A stretch of 64,000 nucleotides of DNA, taken from positions 62,001 to 126,000 of the forward strand of contig CAJTKE010000002.1 of assembly GCA_910576865.1 (NCBI GenBank), in the 5' to 3' direction. The notes under the pieces are model-generated. The model had not been told where the DNA came from and made no database searches. It saw only the letters and a list, made by a program, of their open reading frames with translations. Made by a program: the position numbers and the translations under genes. Below, piece by piece: positions 1 through 8,238 of this stretch. How positions within the stretch are numbered: position 1 is the stretch's first letter; each line of letters opens with the position of its first letter. The stretch is from an uncultured Oscillibacter sp. GTDB lineage: Bacteria > Bacillota > Clostridia > Oscillospirales > Oscillospiraceae.

Positions 1-87
1 GATGCTCTCGTTGGCCCGGGTGATGGCCGATAGAATTTTGGTGATGTCGAACGAGACCTCGGTGCCGTTCCTCTTGATGACTTTCAT
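1..87 (-). CDS. nrdD: Anaerobic ribonucleoside-triphosphate reductase, N-terminal fragment (cut by window edge)
   Basis: Only the first 29 codons are inside the window; the gene runs off the left edge. The start reads MKVIKRNGTEVSFDITKIL, which is the beginning of the ATP-cone domain that opens class III (oxygen-sensitive) ribonucleotide reductases, where it binds ATP/dATP and sets overall activity. An AGGGGG ribosome site lies about 6 bases before the ATG. The upstream region carries possible NrdR boxes. An ATP cone also opens NrdA, NrdJ and NrdR, so nrdD is preferred because of the anaerobic setting and the close N-terminal match, not because the catalytic part is visible. Confidence 0.75.
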   Translation of the reverse strand, partial: MKVIKRNGTEVSFDITKILSAITRANESI

Positions 88-132
88 TTGTATCCCCCTA
101 TGCAGCAGTCAGTGTGCCGTATACCGATCGTA

Positions 133-199
133 GTAATCACGCCTGTGATTACCACAATACTTTGGCAGTAGGCCAAGCATAACACACAAGATATGGGGG
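133..199 (-). promoter_or_regulatory. Possible NrdR-box pair and palindrome upstream of nrdD
   Basis: ACACAAGATATGGGGG (184-199) matches about 12 of 16 positions of the NrdR box. A weaker match starts at 152, 32 bp away, which is the three-turn spacing usual for paired NrdR boxes. A perfect palindrome GTAATCAC-GCCT-GTGATTAC (133-152) abuts the weaker box on the nrdD side and could be a further operator or an mRNA hairpin. The box matches are by eye. Confidence 0.4.
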
Positions 200-344
200 A
201 CGCAAGTGTTTTTTGCTACAAACCCAAAAAATTTACACGGCCCGGCCGGGGCTCGTTCCCCCAATCCCAGAGGCGGCAAGGGATTGGCGGGATATGGAAG
301 AGACTGTAAAAAAATCGGCCGAAAATTCTACGTCCCGGAAAAGG

Positions 345-1052
345 TCATTCCCCTTCCGCCAGGCGGTAGCCCACCCCCACCTCGGTGAAGAGGTATTCCG
401 GCTCGGCGGGGTTGCGCTCGATCTTCCGGCGGATGTTGGCCATGTTGACCCGGAGGATCTGGTTCCCGGTCCCCGCCCGGGGGCCCCAGAGCTCTTTGAT
501 GATGTAGTCGTAGGTCAGGACCTTCCCGGCGTGCTTGCCCAGGAGGGCGACGATGCGGAACTCGCTGAGGGTCAGCTTCACGTTCTCCCCCCGGACCAGG
601 ACCTGGTGCTTGTTGTAGTCGATGACCAGCTCCCCCACGGAGTAGGTGCCCTGCTGGGCGATCTCGTCGTTGCCGCTGGCGGTGCGGGTGTGGCGGATGG
701 CCGTGCGGACCCGGGCCAGCAGCTCGGCGGTGCCGAAGGGCTTGGTCAGGTAGTCGTCGGCCCCCTGGTCCAGGGCCGTCACCTTGTCCCGCTCGTGGGA
801 CCGGGCGGAGACCACCACCACCGGCAGGCTGGACCAGCTCCGCAGCTGCCGGAGGATATCCAGCCCGTCCATGTCGGGGAGGCCCAGGTCCAGAATCACC
901 AGATCCGGGCAGTGGGAGGAGATCATGGACAGCCCCTCCGCCCCGGTGCGGGCCTGGATGGTCTCATAGCCCTGGCCGTCCAGCACGGCGGCGATGAACT
1001 GGGCGATGCTCTTCTCGTCCTCGACGACCAATATCTTTTCCCGTATATTCAT
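345..1052 (-). CDS. OmpR/KdpE-family response regulator
   Basis: 235 aa, full length for the OmpR/PhoB class. The receiver domain (about 1-120) shows the acidic pocket VEDE (10-13), phospho-acceptor Asp55 in ILDLGLPDMDG and the conserved lysine in TKPFG. The winged-helix DNA-binding domain (about 140-232) has the usual LTLSEFRIVALL and GVGYRL motifs. It overlaps the upstream sensor kinase by 4 bases (ATGA), so the two are translationally coupled. Sequence is closest in style to KdpE, but no kdpFABC genes are visible, so the target is unknown. No clear terminator was found after it. Confidence 0.9.
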   Translation of the reverse strand: MNIREKILVVEDEKSIAQFIAAVLDGQGYETIQARTGAEGLSMISSHCPDLVILDLGLPDMDGLDILRQLRSWSSLPVVVVSARSHERDKVTALDQGADDYLTKPFGTAELLARVRTAIRHTRTASGNDEIAQQGTYSVGELVIDYNKHQVLVRGENVKLTLSEFRIVALLGKHAGKVLTYDYIIKELWGPRAGTGNQILRVNMANIRRKIERNPAEPEYLFTEVGVGYRLAEGE

Positions 1053-2137
1053 TTCAATACCTCCTGTGGAGCCTGGACGGCGGTGGGCAGGCGGAAGGAG
1101 AACTCCGCCCCTCGGAGCAGGTTCCGGGCCGTGATGTTTCCCCCGTGGGCCAGGACGATGGCCCGGCAGACGGAGAGGCCGAGGCCCATGTTGCGCTTTC
1201 CGCCCCCGTCCGGGGGGCGGCGGGACTTGAGGCGTCCGTCAAACAGGTGGTCCAGCTCGTTTTTCGGGATGCCCCGGCCGTTGTCCCGGACGGTGATTCT
1301 GGCGAAGTCCTCCTCCGCCTCCAGCAGCAGGGCGACGCCGGAGGCGCCGCCGTGGACGGCGGCGTTCTCCAGCAGGTTGGCCAGCACCTGCTCGATCAAG
1401 ATGGGGTCCATGGGCACCATCAGCAGCTCCTCCGGGGCGGAGACGGTGACGCTGACCTGGGGGAAGCGGCGGCGGAATTTCTGGGCCGCGGCCCCCAGAA
1501 CCTCCTCGGCGGGCTCGGGCTCCTTGGCGATGCGCTCCTGGGCGTCCCCCATGCGGGTGATGGAGAGGAGGTTTTCCACCACACGGATCAGCCACTGGGC
1601 CTCCTCCCGGGCGTTTTCCAGCAGCTCCCGCTGCTCCTGCCGGGAGAGGCCCGGGTTCTCCAGCACGGCGGAGGTGGACCCCACGATGGAGGTCAGGGGG
1701 GTGCGGATGTCGTGGGAGACGGAGCGGAGGAGGTTGGCCCGCATTTTCTCCCGCTCACTTTCCGCCAGGAGCTGGGCCTGGCGCTTGGCCTGGGCGGTGA
1801 GGGTGCTGGTGATGAGGGAGATCATCAGCAGGGTGACGAAGGTGACGAGATACCCGGGGTTTTCCAGGTTGAAGGCCCAGTAGGGGTAGGTGAAGATGAA
1901 GTTCACGCAGACCACCCCCAGCACCACGGAGATCAGGCCGTAGAGGTAGCCCCTGGTGAGCCGGGAGATCAGCAGCACCGCCAGAACGAAGACCGGGGCG
2001 GCGAAGCCCTCGATGCTGCCCGCCTGCCAGAGGACGAAGCACAGCAGCACCGTGGCCAGGAGGATTGCGGCGGTGATGAGGAAGTCCCGCCGGGAGACGG
2101 GGAACAGGGGGGAGGACCAGGGCTTGCGGAAGGCCAT
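1049..2137 (-). CDS. KdpD-like sensor histidine kinase lacking the KdpD/USP input region
   Basis: 362 aa. Residues about 15-115 form the hydrophobic DUF4118-type membrane block of KdpD (four predicted helices). Then come the HisKA domain with His142 in SVSHDIRTPLTS, and the HATPase domain with an N box (LLENAAVHGG), DNGRGIP and GLGLSVC. Canonical KdpD is about 890 aa and begins with a KdpD domain and a UspA domain; both are absent. The kinase therefore cannot sense through them and probably responds to a membrane signal. Coupled to the downstream regulator by a 4-base overlap. Confidence 0.88.
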   Translation of the reverse strand: MAFRKPWSSPLFPVSRRDFLITAAILLATVLLCFVLWQAGSIEGFAAPVFVLAVLLISRLTRGYLYGLISVVLGVVCVNFIFTYPYWAFNLENPGYLVTFVTLLMISLITSTLTAQAKRQAQLLAESEREKMRANLLRSVSHDIRTPLTSIVGSTSAVLENPGLSRQEQRELLENAREEAQWLIRVVENLLSITRMGDAQERIAKEPEPAEEVLGAAAQKFRRRFPQVSVTVSAPEELLMVPMDPILIEQVLANLLENAAVHGGASGVALLLEAEEDFARITVRDNGRGIPKNELDHLFDGRLKSRRPPDGGGKRNMGLGLSVCRAIVLAHGGNITARNLLRGAEFSFRLPTAVQAPQEVLK

Positions 2138-2166
2138 GGCGGAAGCTCCTTTCTGTCATTTTCCCC

Positions 2167-2195
2167 ATTATAGCAGGACTTCCGGCAAAATTCAA
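2167..2195 (-). promoter_or_regulatory. Promoter of the KdpD/KdpE-like operon
   Basis: On the minus strand: -35 TTGAAT, 17-bp spacer, extended -10 TGC-TATAAT. The -35 overlaps the stop codon of the preceding flippase gene, so the pair has its own promoter although it sits close behind another gene. Confidence 0.6.
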
Positions 2196-3571
2196 TCGCC
2201 AGACTTTCCCCCGGCCCCCAGAAGGCCCAGCAGCCACCGCAGGTCCCTCCGCCCCGGCCCCCGGACCAGGGGCCCCAGGGGCCCCAGCTCCACGGACCGC
2301 CCCAGCCGCCGGAGGCTCAGGGCGAAGTTCACCAGATGGGAGGCGGCGAAGCTGAAGTAGTAGCCCCCCATGCCGAACCGGGGCAGCAGCAGCCAGAGCA
2401 GGACCACGTCCAGCAGGTTCGTCAGCAGGTTGTACCGGGCGTTGGCGCTCTGCTGGCCCAGGCCCTTGCACATGGCGTCCACCACGATGTCCAGGTAGAG
2501 AACGGGGACCAGGGGGGCGTACAGCCTGAGGCAGGCCCCGGCGGCCTCGCTGTGGTAGAGGACCTCCCCCAGGGGCCGGGCGGCCAGGAAGATGCTCCCC
2601 CCGACGAGGAGGCCGAAGAGCCAGGAGACCCGGAGCCCCTGCCGGGCCAGATACCGGACCCGGACCCGCCCAGGGCGCCGGGCGCAGCGGGAGAACTCCG
2701 CCACCAGCAGGTCCGCCAGGGAGGCCAGGATGGCGGCGGGGAACATGAGCACCGGGAAGACCATGCCGTGGAGCACGCCGTAGTCCGCCATGGCGTTCAC
2801 CGTCCCGGCGTGGAGGGCCAGACGGCGGGGGATGATGAGGTTCTCAATCGTGCTGAGCCCCGCCCGGAGGTCGTCCGCCAGCCCCACGGGCAGGGACAGG
2901 CCGAAGATCCGCCGCCAGGGGGGCCGGTCCCCCCGGCCCTGGGAGGCGTCCTCCCGCCGGAGGACCCACAGCACCCCCAGGGACAGCGCCCCGGCGGCGG
3001 AGGACCCCAGGGCCACGGACAGACAGGCCCGGGCCGGGTCCCCGCAGGCCCAGCGGGAGAGGAGGGCGAAGGTGACGGCCATGGAGACCCCCTGCTCCAG
3101 GAACTCCACCGCCACCAGGGTCCGAAGCCGCCCGGCGGCGGTGTAGAGGCCCGTCATCACGCCCCCCAGGCAGGCCGAGGGCAGAAACAGGGCGCAGGCC
3201 CGGAGGGCGGGCTCCGCCGCCGCGTCCCCGATCCAGCCCCCGGCGATCCGGGGCGTGAGGGCCCAGAGCCCCGCCGCCGTGGGCAGGGCGAAGAGGAGGC
3301 AGTACCGGATACAGCCCCCCAGGGCGGGCCGGACGCTCCGCCGCCGCCCCAGGGCCTCGGCGGAGAGATAGAGAGCGCAGGTCCGGGCCCCGGCGGAGCC
3401 GACTGTAAAGGATAACATCTTTACGGACAAAATGAGCTGCAAAAGGCCGATCCCGGCGGCGCCCACCCGGCCGGAGAGGTAGATCTGAAAGCTCATGGAG
3501 ACCAGCCGGAGCAGCAGGTTCGCCCCGGTGAGCAGCAGTGCGCCGTAGAACATCGCGCTTCCCTTTTTCAA
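2192..3571 (-). CDS. SpoVB-like polysaccharide flippase (MVF/PST superfamily)
   Basis: 459 aa and highly hydrophobic, with about 12-14 predicted membrane helices and short polar loops. The N-terminus (MKKGSAMFYGALLLTGANLL) aligns with the start of the SpoVB/MurJ-like oligosaccharidyl-lipid exporters, which move lipid-linked sugars across the membrane. The TTG start gives this family N-terminus; an ATG at 3553 with an AAGGGA site is the alternative. Very GC-rich, like its neighbours. It is monocistronic with respect to the kinase operon, which has its own promoter. Role in spore cortex or capsule is inferred from the family only. Confidence 0.75.
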   Translation of the reverse strand: MKKGSAMFYGALLLTGANLLLRLVSMSFQIYLSGRVGAAGIGLLQLILSVKMLSFTVGSAGARTCALYLSAEALGRRRSVRPALGGCIRYCLLFALPTAAGLWALTPRIAGGWIGDAAAEPALRACALFLPSACLGGVMTGLYTAAGRLRTLVAVEFLEQGVSMAVTFALLSRWACGDPARACLSVALGSSAAGALSLGVLWVLRREDASQGRGDRPPWRRIFGLSLPVGLADDLRAGLSTIENLIIPRRLALHAGTVNAMADYGVLHGMVFPVLMFPAAILASLADLLVAEFSRCARRPGRVRVRYLARQGLRVSWLFGLLVGGSIFLAARPLGEVLYHSEAAGACLRLYAPLVPVLYLDIVVDAMCKGLGQQSANARYNLLTNLLDVVLLWLLLPRFGMGGYYFSFAASHLVNFALSLRRLGRSVELGPLGPLVRGPGRRDLRWLLGLLGAGGKSGD

Positions 3572-3620
3572 GACAACACCCCCGTCCTACACTATATGGA
3601 CAGGGCGGGGCGGGGATTCC

Positions 3621-3649
3621 TTGCCTTTTTGCCGCCGGCGTGCTACCAT
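3621..3649 (+). promoter_or_regulatory. Promoter of the Asp/Glu racemase-family gene
   Basis: -35 TTGCCT, 17-bp spacer, -10 TACCAT preceded by TGC. It explains why the longer in-frame start at 3621 cannot be used. Confidence 0.45.
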
Positions 3650-3686
3650 GGCTGTCAGACGACTTGAAACGACAGGAGGACGGAAC

Positions 3687-4331
3687 ATGAAAACGATCGC
3701 CGTCATCGCCGGGACCCCGGTGGACACCCGAATGGGCGTGGACCTGATGAACCGGAAGGGCGCGGAGGCCCTGGGCTTCCCGGTCTCCCGGACGCCGGAG
3801 GAGCAGACCGCCTTCCAGGTGGGCTCCCGGTCCGCCCGGGAGGAGGCCGTGGGGGCCATTCTGGACGAGATCAAGGCCCGGGGCCTGGACCGGGTGCTGC
3901 TCTACTGCAACTCCCTCAGCGCCACCATCGACGCTCACGCCCTGGGGTCGGCCCGGGGCCTGCGCGTCCGGACCCCCATGGACGTCTACGGCGAGATCGC
4001 CCTGCGGTACCGCCGGGTGGGCGTCCTGGCCGCCAACTGCCAGGGGGCCGCCGGGGTGGAGCGGGCCATGGTGAACGCCTCCGCCGGGACGCTGGTCTTC
4101 GGGGCGGGAGTGCTGCCCCTGGTGCTGGGGGTGGAGGCGGGGACGCCGCCGGAGAAGCTGGTGGAGGACTGCGGGCTGGAGCATCTGCTCTGCTTTTTCG
4201 AGGCTGGCGGCGCGGAGGCCGTGGTGCTGGGCTGCACCCACTTCCCCTACGTGAAAGAGGCCCTCCAGGCCCGGACGGCCCTGCCCGTCCTGGATCCGGC
4301 GGACCGGCTGGCGGAGCTGATTCTCAAGTAA
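3687..4331 (+). CDS. Aspartate/glutamate racemase-family protein
   Basis: 214 aa from the ATG with an AGGAGG site 6 bases upstream. Two catalytic-type cysteines are placed as in the Asp/Glu/hydantoin racemase superfamily: one in LLYCNSLSATID and one in GCTHFPY near the C-terminus. These enzymes interconvert L- and D-amino acids without cofactor. The second motif matches MurI and aspartate racemase, but the first lacks the usual acidic context of MurI, so the substrate is open. It stands alone between a promoter and a strong terminator. Confidence 0.75.
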   Translation: MKTIAVIAGTPVDTRMGVDLMNRKGAEALGFPVSRTPEEQTAFQVGSRSAREEAVGAILDEIKARGLDRVLLYCNSLSATIDAHALGSARGLRVRTPMDVYGEIALRYRRVGVLAANCQGAAGVERAMVNASAGTLVFGAGVLPLVLGVEAGTPPEKLVEDCGLEHLLCFFEAGGAEAVVLGCTHFPYVKEALQARTALPVLDPADRLAELILK

Positions 4332-4341
4332 ACGATTACGT

Positions 4342-4380
4342 GCCGCCCCTCCGGAAAATGGAGGGGCGGCGGATTCTTTT
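4342..4380 (+). terminator. Intrinsic terminator
   Basis: An 11-bp perfect GC-rich stem (GCCGCCCCTCC / GGAGGGGCGGC, 7-base loop) is followed by ATTCTTTT. It closes the racemase-family gene and insulates the rnf operon. Confidence 0.85.
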
Positions 4381-4461
4381 TTCCAGGGGCGGGAAGCCTT
4401 TGAGGCCGTAAAGGTTTCGCAAGAAAAGGCAAAAAATCCAGAAAAATTGCCGTTCACAGAC

Positions 4462-4490
4462 TGGACATTTTTAGATGGAGGGTGTACAAT
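4462..4490 (+). promoter_or_regulatory. rnf operon promoter
   Basis: -35 TGGACA, 17-bp spacer, -10 TACAAT. It leaves a leader of about 100 nt before rnfC, which holds a small hairpin (GGACGG-CCCCT-CCGTCC, 4541-4557). No known riboswitch was recognised in the leader. Confidence 0.65.
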
Positions 4491-4598
4491 GTAGCGCAGT
4501 ATGTGATGGTTTGTCCAGGCACGTCAGTCGTCCCGACGGTGGACGGCCCCTCCGTCCGCGCCCGGGCCGCTGTCAGCACTAAAAAATGAGGTGAAATA

Positions 4599-5975
4599 AT
4601 GGCACAAGCGTTCTTTGGCGGCGTTCATCCCCACGACATGAAAGCCGCGACCAATGAAAAGGCCATCGAGCAGCTGCCTGCCCCTGCTCAGGTGGTCATT
4701 CCCATGTCCCAGCACTTCGGCGCGCCATGCACCCCCCTGGTGAAGGCCGGGGACCACGTGAAGGTGGGCCAGAAGATCGGCGAGTTCCGGGGGCTGGGCG
4801 CCCCCATCCACGCCAGCGTCTCCGGCACCGTCAAGGCGGTGGAGCCCCGGCCCTACTCCATGGGCGGGAACGTCATGTCGGTGGTCATTGACAACGACAT
4901 GCAGGACGAGGTCAGCGAGGAGGTCCAGGCCCCGGCGAACCCGGACGCCCTGTCCGTGGACGAGATGGTGGAGATCGTGAAAAACGCCGGCATCGTCGGC
5001 ATGGGCGGCGCCACCTTCCCCACCCACGTGAAAATCTCCGGCGGCATCGGGAAGGTGGACACGGTGATCATCAACGGGGCGGAGTGCGAGCCCTACATCA
5101 CCGGGGACCACCGGGCCATGCTGGAGCGCTCCGAGGAGATCATCGGCGGCGCTACATACCTCGCCAAGATGTTCGGCGTGGAAAAAGTGGTCATCGGCGT
5201 GGAGGTCAACAAGCAGAACGGCATCGACCAGCTGAACAAGACCATTGCCGAAAAGCATGCTCCCGTGGTGGTGGAAGGCCTTCGCTGCCGCTACCCCCAG
5301 GGCGGTGAAAAGCAGCTCTGCCAGGCCATTACCGGCAAGCAGGTGCCCCCCGGCGGCCTGCCCAGCAACATCGGCTGCGCGGTCTTCAACATCAACACCA
5401 CCTGCGCCATCTTCCGGGCCATCACGACGGGCATGCCCGTGGTGAAAAAGGTGGTCACGGTCTCCGGCTCCGGCGTGGTGGAGCCCAAGAATGTGGAGTG
5501 CCCCATCGGCACCCCCGTGTCCCTTCTGTTCGACTACTGCGGCGGGCTGAAGGACGGCACCTACAAGCTCATCGCCGGCGGACCCATGATGGGCATGGCC
5601 CAGTACACCGCCGACATCCCCGTGGCCAAGGGCACGGGCTGCATGCTGGCCTTCTGCGAGAAGGAAGAGCAGACCGTGGAGCATCCCCAGTGCATCCGCT
5701 GCGGCAAGTGCGTCGCCGCCTGCCCCATGCACCTGGAGCCCCTGTTCCTGTACCAGTACGCCTCCAAGGGCCTGGTGGACGAGCTGAACGACGCCCACAT
5801 CATGGACTGCATGGAGTGCGGCGCCTGCGCCTACACCTGCCCCGCCCGGCTGCACCTGACCCACATGTTCAAGACCGGCAAGCAGCTGGTCAAGGACGCC
5901 GCGGCGAAGGCCAAGGCCGCGGCCGAGGCCAAGAAAGCCGCCGAAGAGGCGAAAAAGGAGGTTGTCAACAAATGA
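4599..5975 (+). CDS. rnfC: Rnf complex subunit C (NADH-binding, Fe-S)
   Basis: 458 aa, peripheral subunit that passes electrons between NAD(H) and the Rnf core. Visible are the N-terminal biotinyl-like RnfC domain, a NuoF-like glycine motif (GMGGATFPTHVK), and two 4Fe-4S motifs, CIRCGKCVAACP and CMECGACAYTCP. The last 35 residues form an Ala/Lys/Glu-rich tail. A 28-base stretch encoding part of this tail recurs exactly at the end of rnfB. The ATG follows a GAGGTGA ribosome site. First gene of rnfCDGEAB; its TGA overlaps the rnfD start (ATGA). Confidence 0.96.
   Translation: MAQAFFGGVHPHDMKAATNEKAIEQLPAPAQVVIPMSQHFGAPCTPLVKAGDHVKVGQKIGEFRGLGAPIHASVSGTVKAVEPRPYSMGGNVMSVVIDNDMQDEVSEEVQAPANPDALSVDEMVEIVKNAGIVGMGGATFPTHVKISGGIGKVDTVIINGAECEPYITGDHRAMLERSEEIIGGATYLAKMFGVEKVVIGVEVNKQNGIDQLNKTIAEKHAPVVVEGLRCRYPQGGEKQLCQAITGKQVPPGGLPSNIGCAVFNINTTCAIFRAITTGMPVVKKVVTVSGSGVVEPKNVECPIGTPVSLLFDYCGGLKDGTYKLIAGGPMMGMAQYTADIPVAKGTGCMLAFCEKEEQTVEHPQCIRCGKCVAACPMHLEPLFLYQYASKGLVDELNDAHIMDCMECGACAYTCPARLHLTHMFKTGKQLVKDAAAKAKAAAEAKKAAEEAKKEVVNK
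5906..5933 (+). repeat. 28-bp direct repeat, copy 1 (rnfC tail)
   Basis: Identical over 28 bases to 9685-9712 and read in the same frame, encoding KAKAAAEAK in the C-terminal tail of RnfC. Confidence 0.85.
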
Positions 5976-7003
5976 CGGACTACAAGAATCTCGAGCTGAT
6001 CGCCACCTCCTCGCCCCACATCCGCGGCAGTGAGACCACCCAGGGCATCATGAAGGACGTCATCATCGCCATGCTGCCCGCCCTGGCTTACGCCTGCTTC
6101 AACTTCGGCCTCCGGGCTCTGGCCCTCACCGCCGTGTCCGTGGCCGGGTGCGTCTTCTTCGAGTGGCTGTACCGCAAGGTGATGAAGAAGCCCCAGTCCT
6201 TCCAGGACCTCTCCGCCGTGGTCACCGGCATGCTGCTGGCCTTCGTCAGCCCTGTGCAGATTCCCTATTGGATGATCCTCATTGGCGACGCCTTCGCCAT
6301 CATCATTGTCAAGCAGCTCTTCGGCGGCATCGGCAAAAACTTCGTGAACCCCGCCCTGGCGGGCCGGGCCGTGCTGCTGGCCAGCTACGCCGGGTCCATG
6401 ACCACCTGGGTGGACCCCGCCATGAATAAAGCGGCCCTGTTCGGGTCCAACGTGGACATCGTCACCGCCGCCACCCCCCTGGCCTACATGAAGGGCACGG
6501 ACCCCGTGGCCCTGGCCGAGAGCTTTGGAAACCTCACGGGTACATACAGCGTCAGCCAGATGTTCATGGGCCAGATCGGCGGCTCCCTGGGCGAGGTTTC
6601 CGCGCTGATGCTGATCATCGGCGGCGCGTACCTCATCTGGCGGAAGGTCATCAATTGGCAGACCCCCGCGGCCTACATCGGCACCGTGGCCGTCCTCACC
6701 TTCCTGTTCCCCAAGGCCGGCAGCAGCCTGGACTGGATGCTTTACAGCATCTTCGGCGGCGGCCTCATGCTGGGCGCGTTCTTCATGGCCACCGACTACG
6801 CCACCTCCCCCGTCACCAGGAAGGGCCAGCTGATTTTCGGCGTGGGCTGCGGCCTCTTCACCGTGCTGATCCGCTACTTCGGCTCCTATAACGAGGGCGT
6901 GTGCTACTCCATCATGGTCATGAACCTCTTCGTGCCCTTTATCGACAAGTTCACCAAGCCCGTGCGCTTCGGCGTTGAGAAGAAGGAGGGAGCCGCGAAA
7001 TGA
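5972..7003 (+). CDS. rnfD: Rnf complex subunit D (membrane flavoprotein)
   Basis: 343 aa, polytopic membrane subunit with about ten helices, homologous to NqrB. In the family a threonine carries covalent FMN and the protein lines the ion path. The start MTDYKNLELIATSSPHIRG is typical. The ATG overlaps the rnfC stop by 4 bases; the longer upstream reading frame is out-of-frame overlap with rnfC and was rejected. The short SPHIR motif and the NPALAGRAVL segment are conserved RnfD/NqrB features. Confidence 0.95.
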   Translation: MTDYKNLELIATSSPHIRGSETTQGIMKDVIIAMLPALAYACFNFGLRALALTAVSVAGCVFFEWLYRKVMKKPQSFQDLSAVVTGMLLAFVSPVQIPYWMILIGDAFAIIIVKQLFGGIGKNFVNPALAGRAVLLASYAGSMTTWVDPAMNKAALFGSNVDIVTAATPLAYMKGTDPVALAESFGNLTGTYSVSQMFMGQIGGSLGEVSALMLIIGGAYLIWRKVINWQTPAAYIGTVAVLTFLFPKAGSSLDWMLYSIFGGGLMLGAFFMATDYATSPVTRKGQLIFGVGCGLFTVLIRYFGSYNEGVCYSIMVMNLFVPFIDKFTKPVRFGVEKKEGAAK

Positions 7004-7620
7004 GTGCTGCGAGCAAGGAAAAGGTTCAGATGGACCCCAAATACATCATCACCCTGACGGTGACGCTGCTGGTGACCTGCGTGGTCGTGGCGGCGTGCCT
7101 GGGCGGCGTCAACGCCATCACGGAGGAAAAGATTGACGCCATCAACTGGGCTAAGACCGTGGAGGCCATGAAGGCCGTGGTGGCGGACCCGGACAACACC
7201 ACCTTCTCCGACAAGCTGACCCTCACCGACGAGATGACCGCCGCCTCCGGCAGCGTCACTCTGGACTCCGTGTATGAGGCCCAGGTGGGCGGCGCGACGG
7301 CGGGCTACGCCATCAAGGTGGTGGCCAGCGGCTCCCAGGGCAAGATCGAAATGATGGTGGGCGTGGACGCCGAGGGAACGGTCACGGGCGTCTCCATCGT
7401 CAAAAACGCCGAGACCTCCGGCATCGGCTCCAAGGTCATGACCAACATGCCCACCGCCTCCGGCGTGGGCGTCCTGAGCCAGTTCGAGGGCAAGAGCGCC
7501 GCCGACGGGACCCTGACCGTGGGAGGCAATGTGGACGCCATCTCCGGCGCCACGGTCTCCACCCGGGGCGTGACCAACGGCGTCAACGCCGCGCTGGCCG
7601 TGGCCGGCGTGCTGGGCTGA
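7000..7620 (+). CDS. rnfG: Rnf complex subunit G (covalent FMN protein)
   Basis: 206 aa. One N-terminal membrane helix (about 14-38) anchors an extracytoplasmic FMN-binding domain. The flavinylation motif ISGATVSTRGV lies near the C-terminus; ApbE-type transferase links FMN to the Thr of SGAT. It overlaps rnfD by 4 bases and is followed 18 bases later by rnfE. The family passes electrons on the outer face of the membrane. Confidence 0.95.
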   Translation: MSAASKEKVQMDPKYIITLTVTLLVTCVVVAACLGGVNAITEEKIDAINWAKTVEAMKAVVADPDNTTFSDKLTLTDEMTAASGSVTLDSVYEAQVGGATAGYAIKVVASGSQGKIEMMVGVDAEGTVTGVSIVKNAETSGIGSKVMTNMPTASGVGVLSQFEGKSAADGTLTVGGNVDAISGATVSTRGVTNGVNAALAVAGVLG

Positions 7621-7638
7621 GAAAGGGGGAGCTGAAAC

Positions 7639-8238
7639 ATGAATATCGGTAAACAGTTCAAAGAGGGCCTGCTGACCCAAAACCCCGTTCTGGTGCAGAT
7701 GCTGGGCCTGTGTTCCACCATGGCCATCACCACCTCCATCATGAACGGCTTAGGGATGGGCGTCTCCGTGCTCATCATCCTGACGGCCTCCAACGTGGTC
7801 ATCTCCGCCATCCGGAAGATCGTCCCGGACAAGATCCGCATCGCCATGTTCATCGTGGTCATCGCGGGCTTCGTCACCTGCGTGGACCTGCTGCTCCAGG
7901 CCTTTGTCCCGGCCATCGCCGAGTCCCTGGGCGTGTTCATCCCGCTGATTGTGGTGAACTGCATCATTCTGGGCCGGGCGGAGGCGTTCTCCTACAAGAA
8001 CGGCATCGGCGCGTCCTTCTTCGACGGCATCTTCCAGGGCCTGGGCTACACCGCCGTGCTGCTGGCGATGTGCTTCATCCGTGAGCTGCTGGGCGCGGGG
8101 ACCCTGGCGGGCTTCCGCATCATCCCGGAGCAGTTCCCCGTCGGCATCCTGACGCTGCCCGTGGGCGGCTTCCTGGTGCTGGGCTGCCTGATCGCCGCCA
8201 TGCAGTGGGCGCTGTCCAAGACTAAGGAGGGCAAGTAA
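7639..8238 (+). CDS. rnfE: Rnf complex subunit E (membrane)
   Basis: 199 aa, six predicted helices, homologous to NqrD. It has the conserved LTQNPVLVQMLGLCS segment near the N-terminus and the cysteines at LGLCS and VVNCI, which in RnfA/RnfE pairs hold an intramembrane Fe-S centre. A GGGGGAG site precedes the ATG, and the stop codon abuts the rnfA ATG. Confidence 0.95.
   Translation: MNIGKQFKEGLLTQNPVLVQMLGLCSTMAITTSIMNGLGMGVSVLIILTASNVVISAIRKIVPDKIRIAMFIVVIAGFVTCVDLLLQAFVPAIAESLGVFIPLIVVNCIILGRAEAFSYKNGIGASFFDGIFQGLGYTAVLLAMCFIRELLGAGTLAGFRIIPEQFPVGILTLPVGGFLVLGCLIAAMQWALSKTKEGK

Noticed and set aside
213..1883. Long plus-strand frame of 556 codons opposite the two-component genes
   Set aside because: It is antisense to two clearly coding genes with intact domains, and its protein is low-complexity, as expected from GC-rich shadow frames.
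2844..4457. Minus-strand frame of 537 codons
   Set aside because: It crosses the racemase-family gene, a divergent promoter region and the flippase in another frame; no domain is visible.
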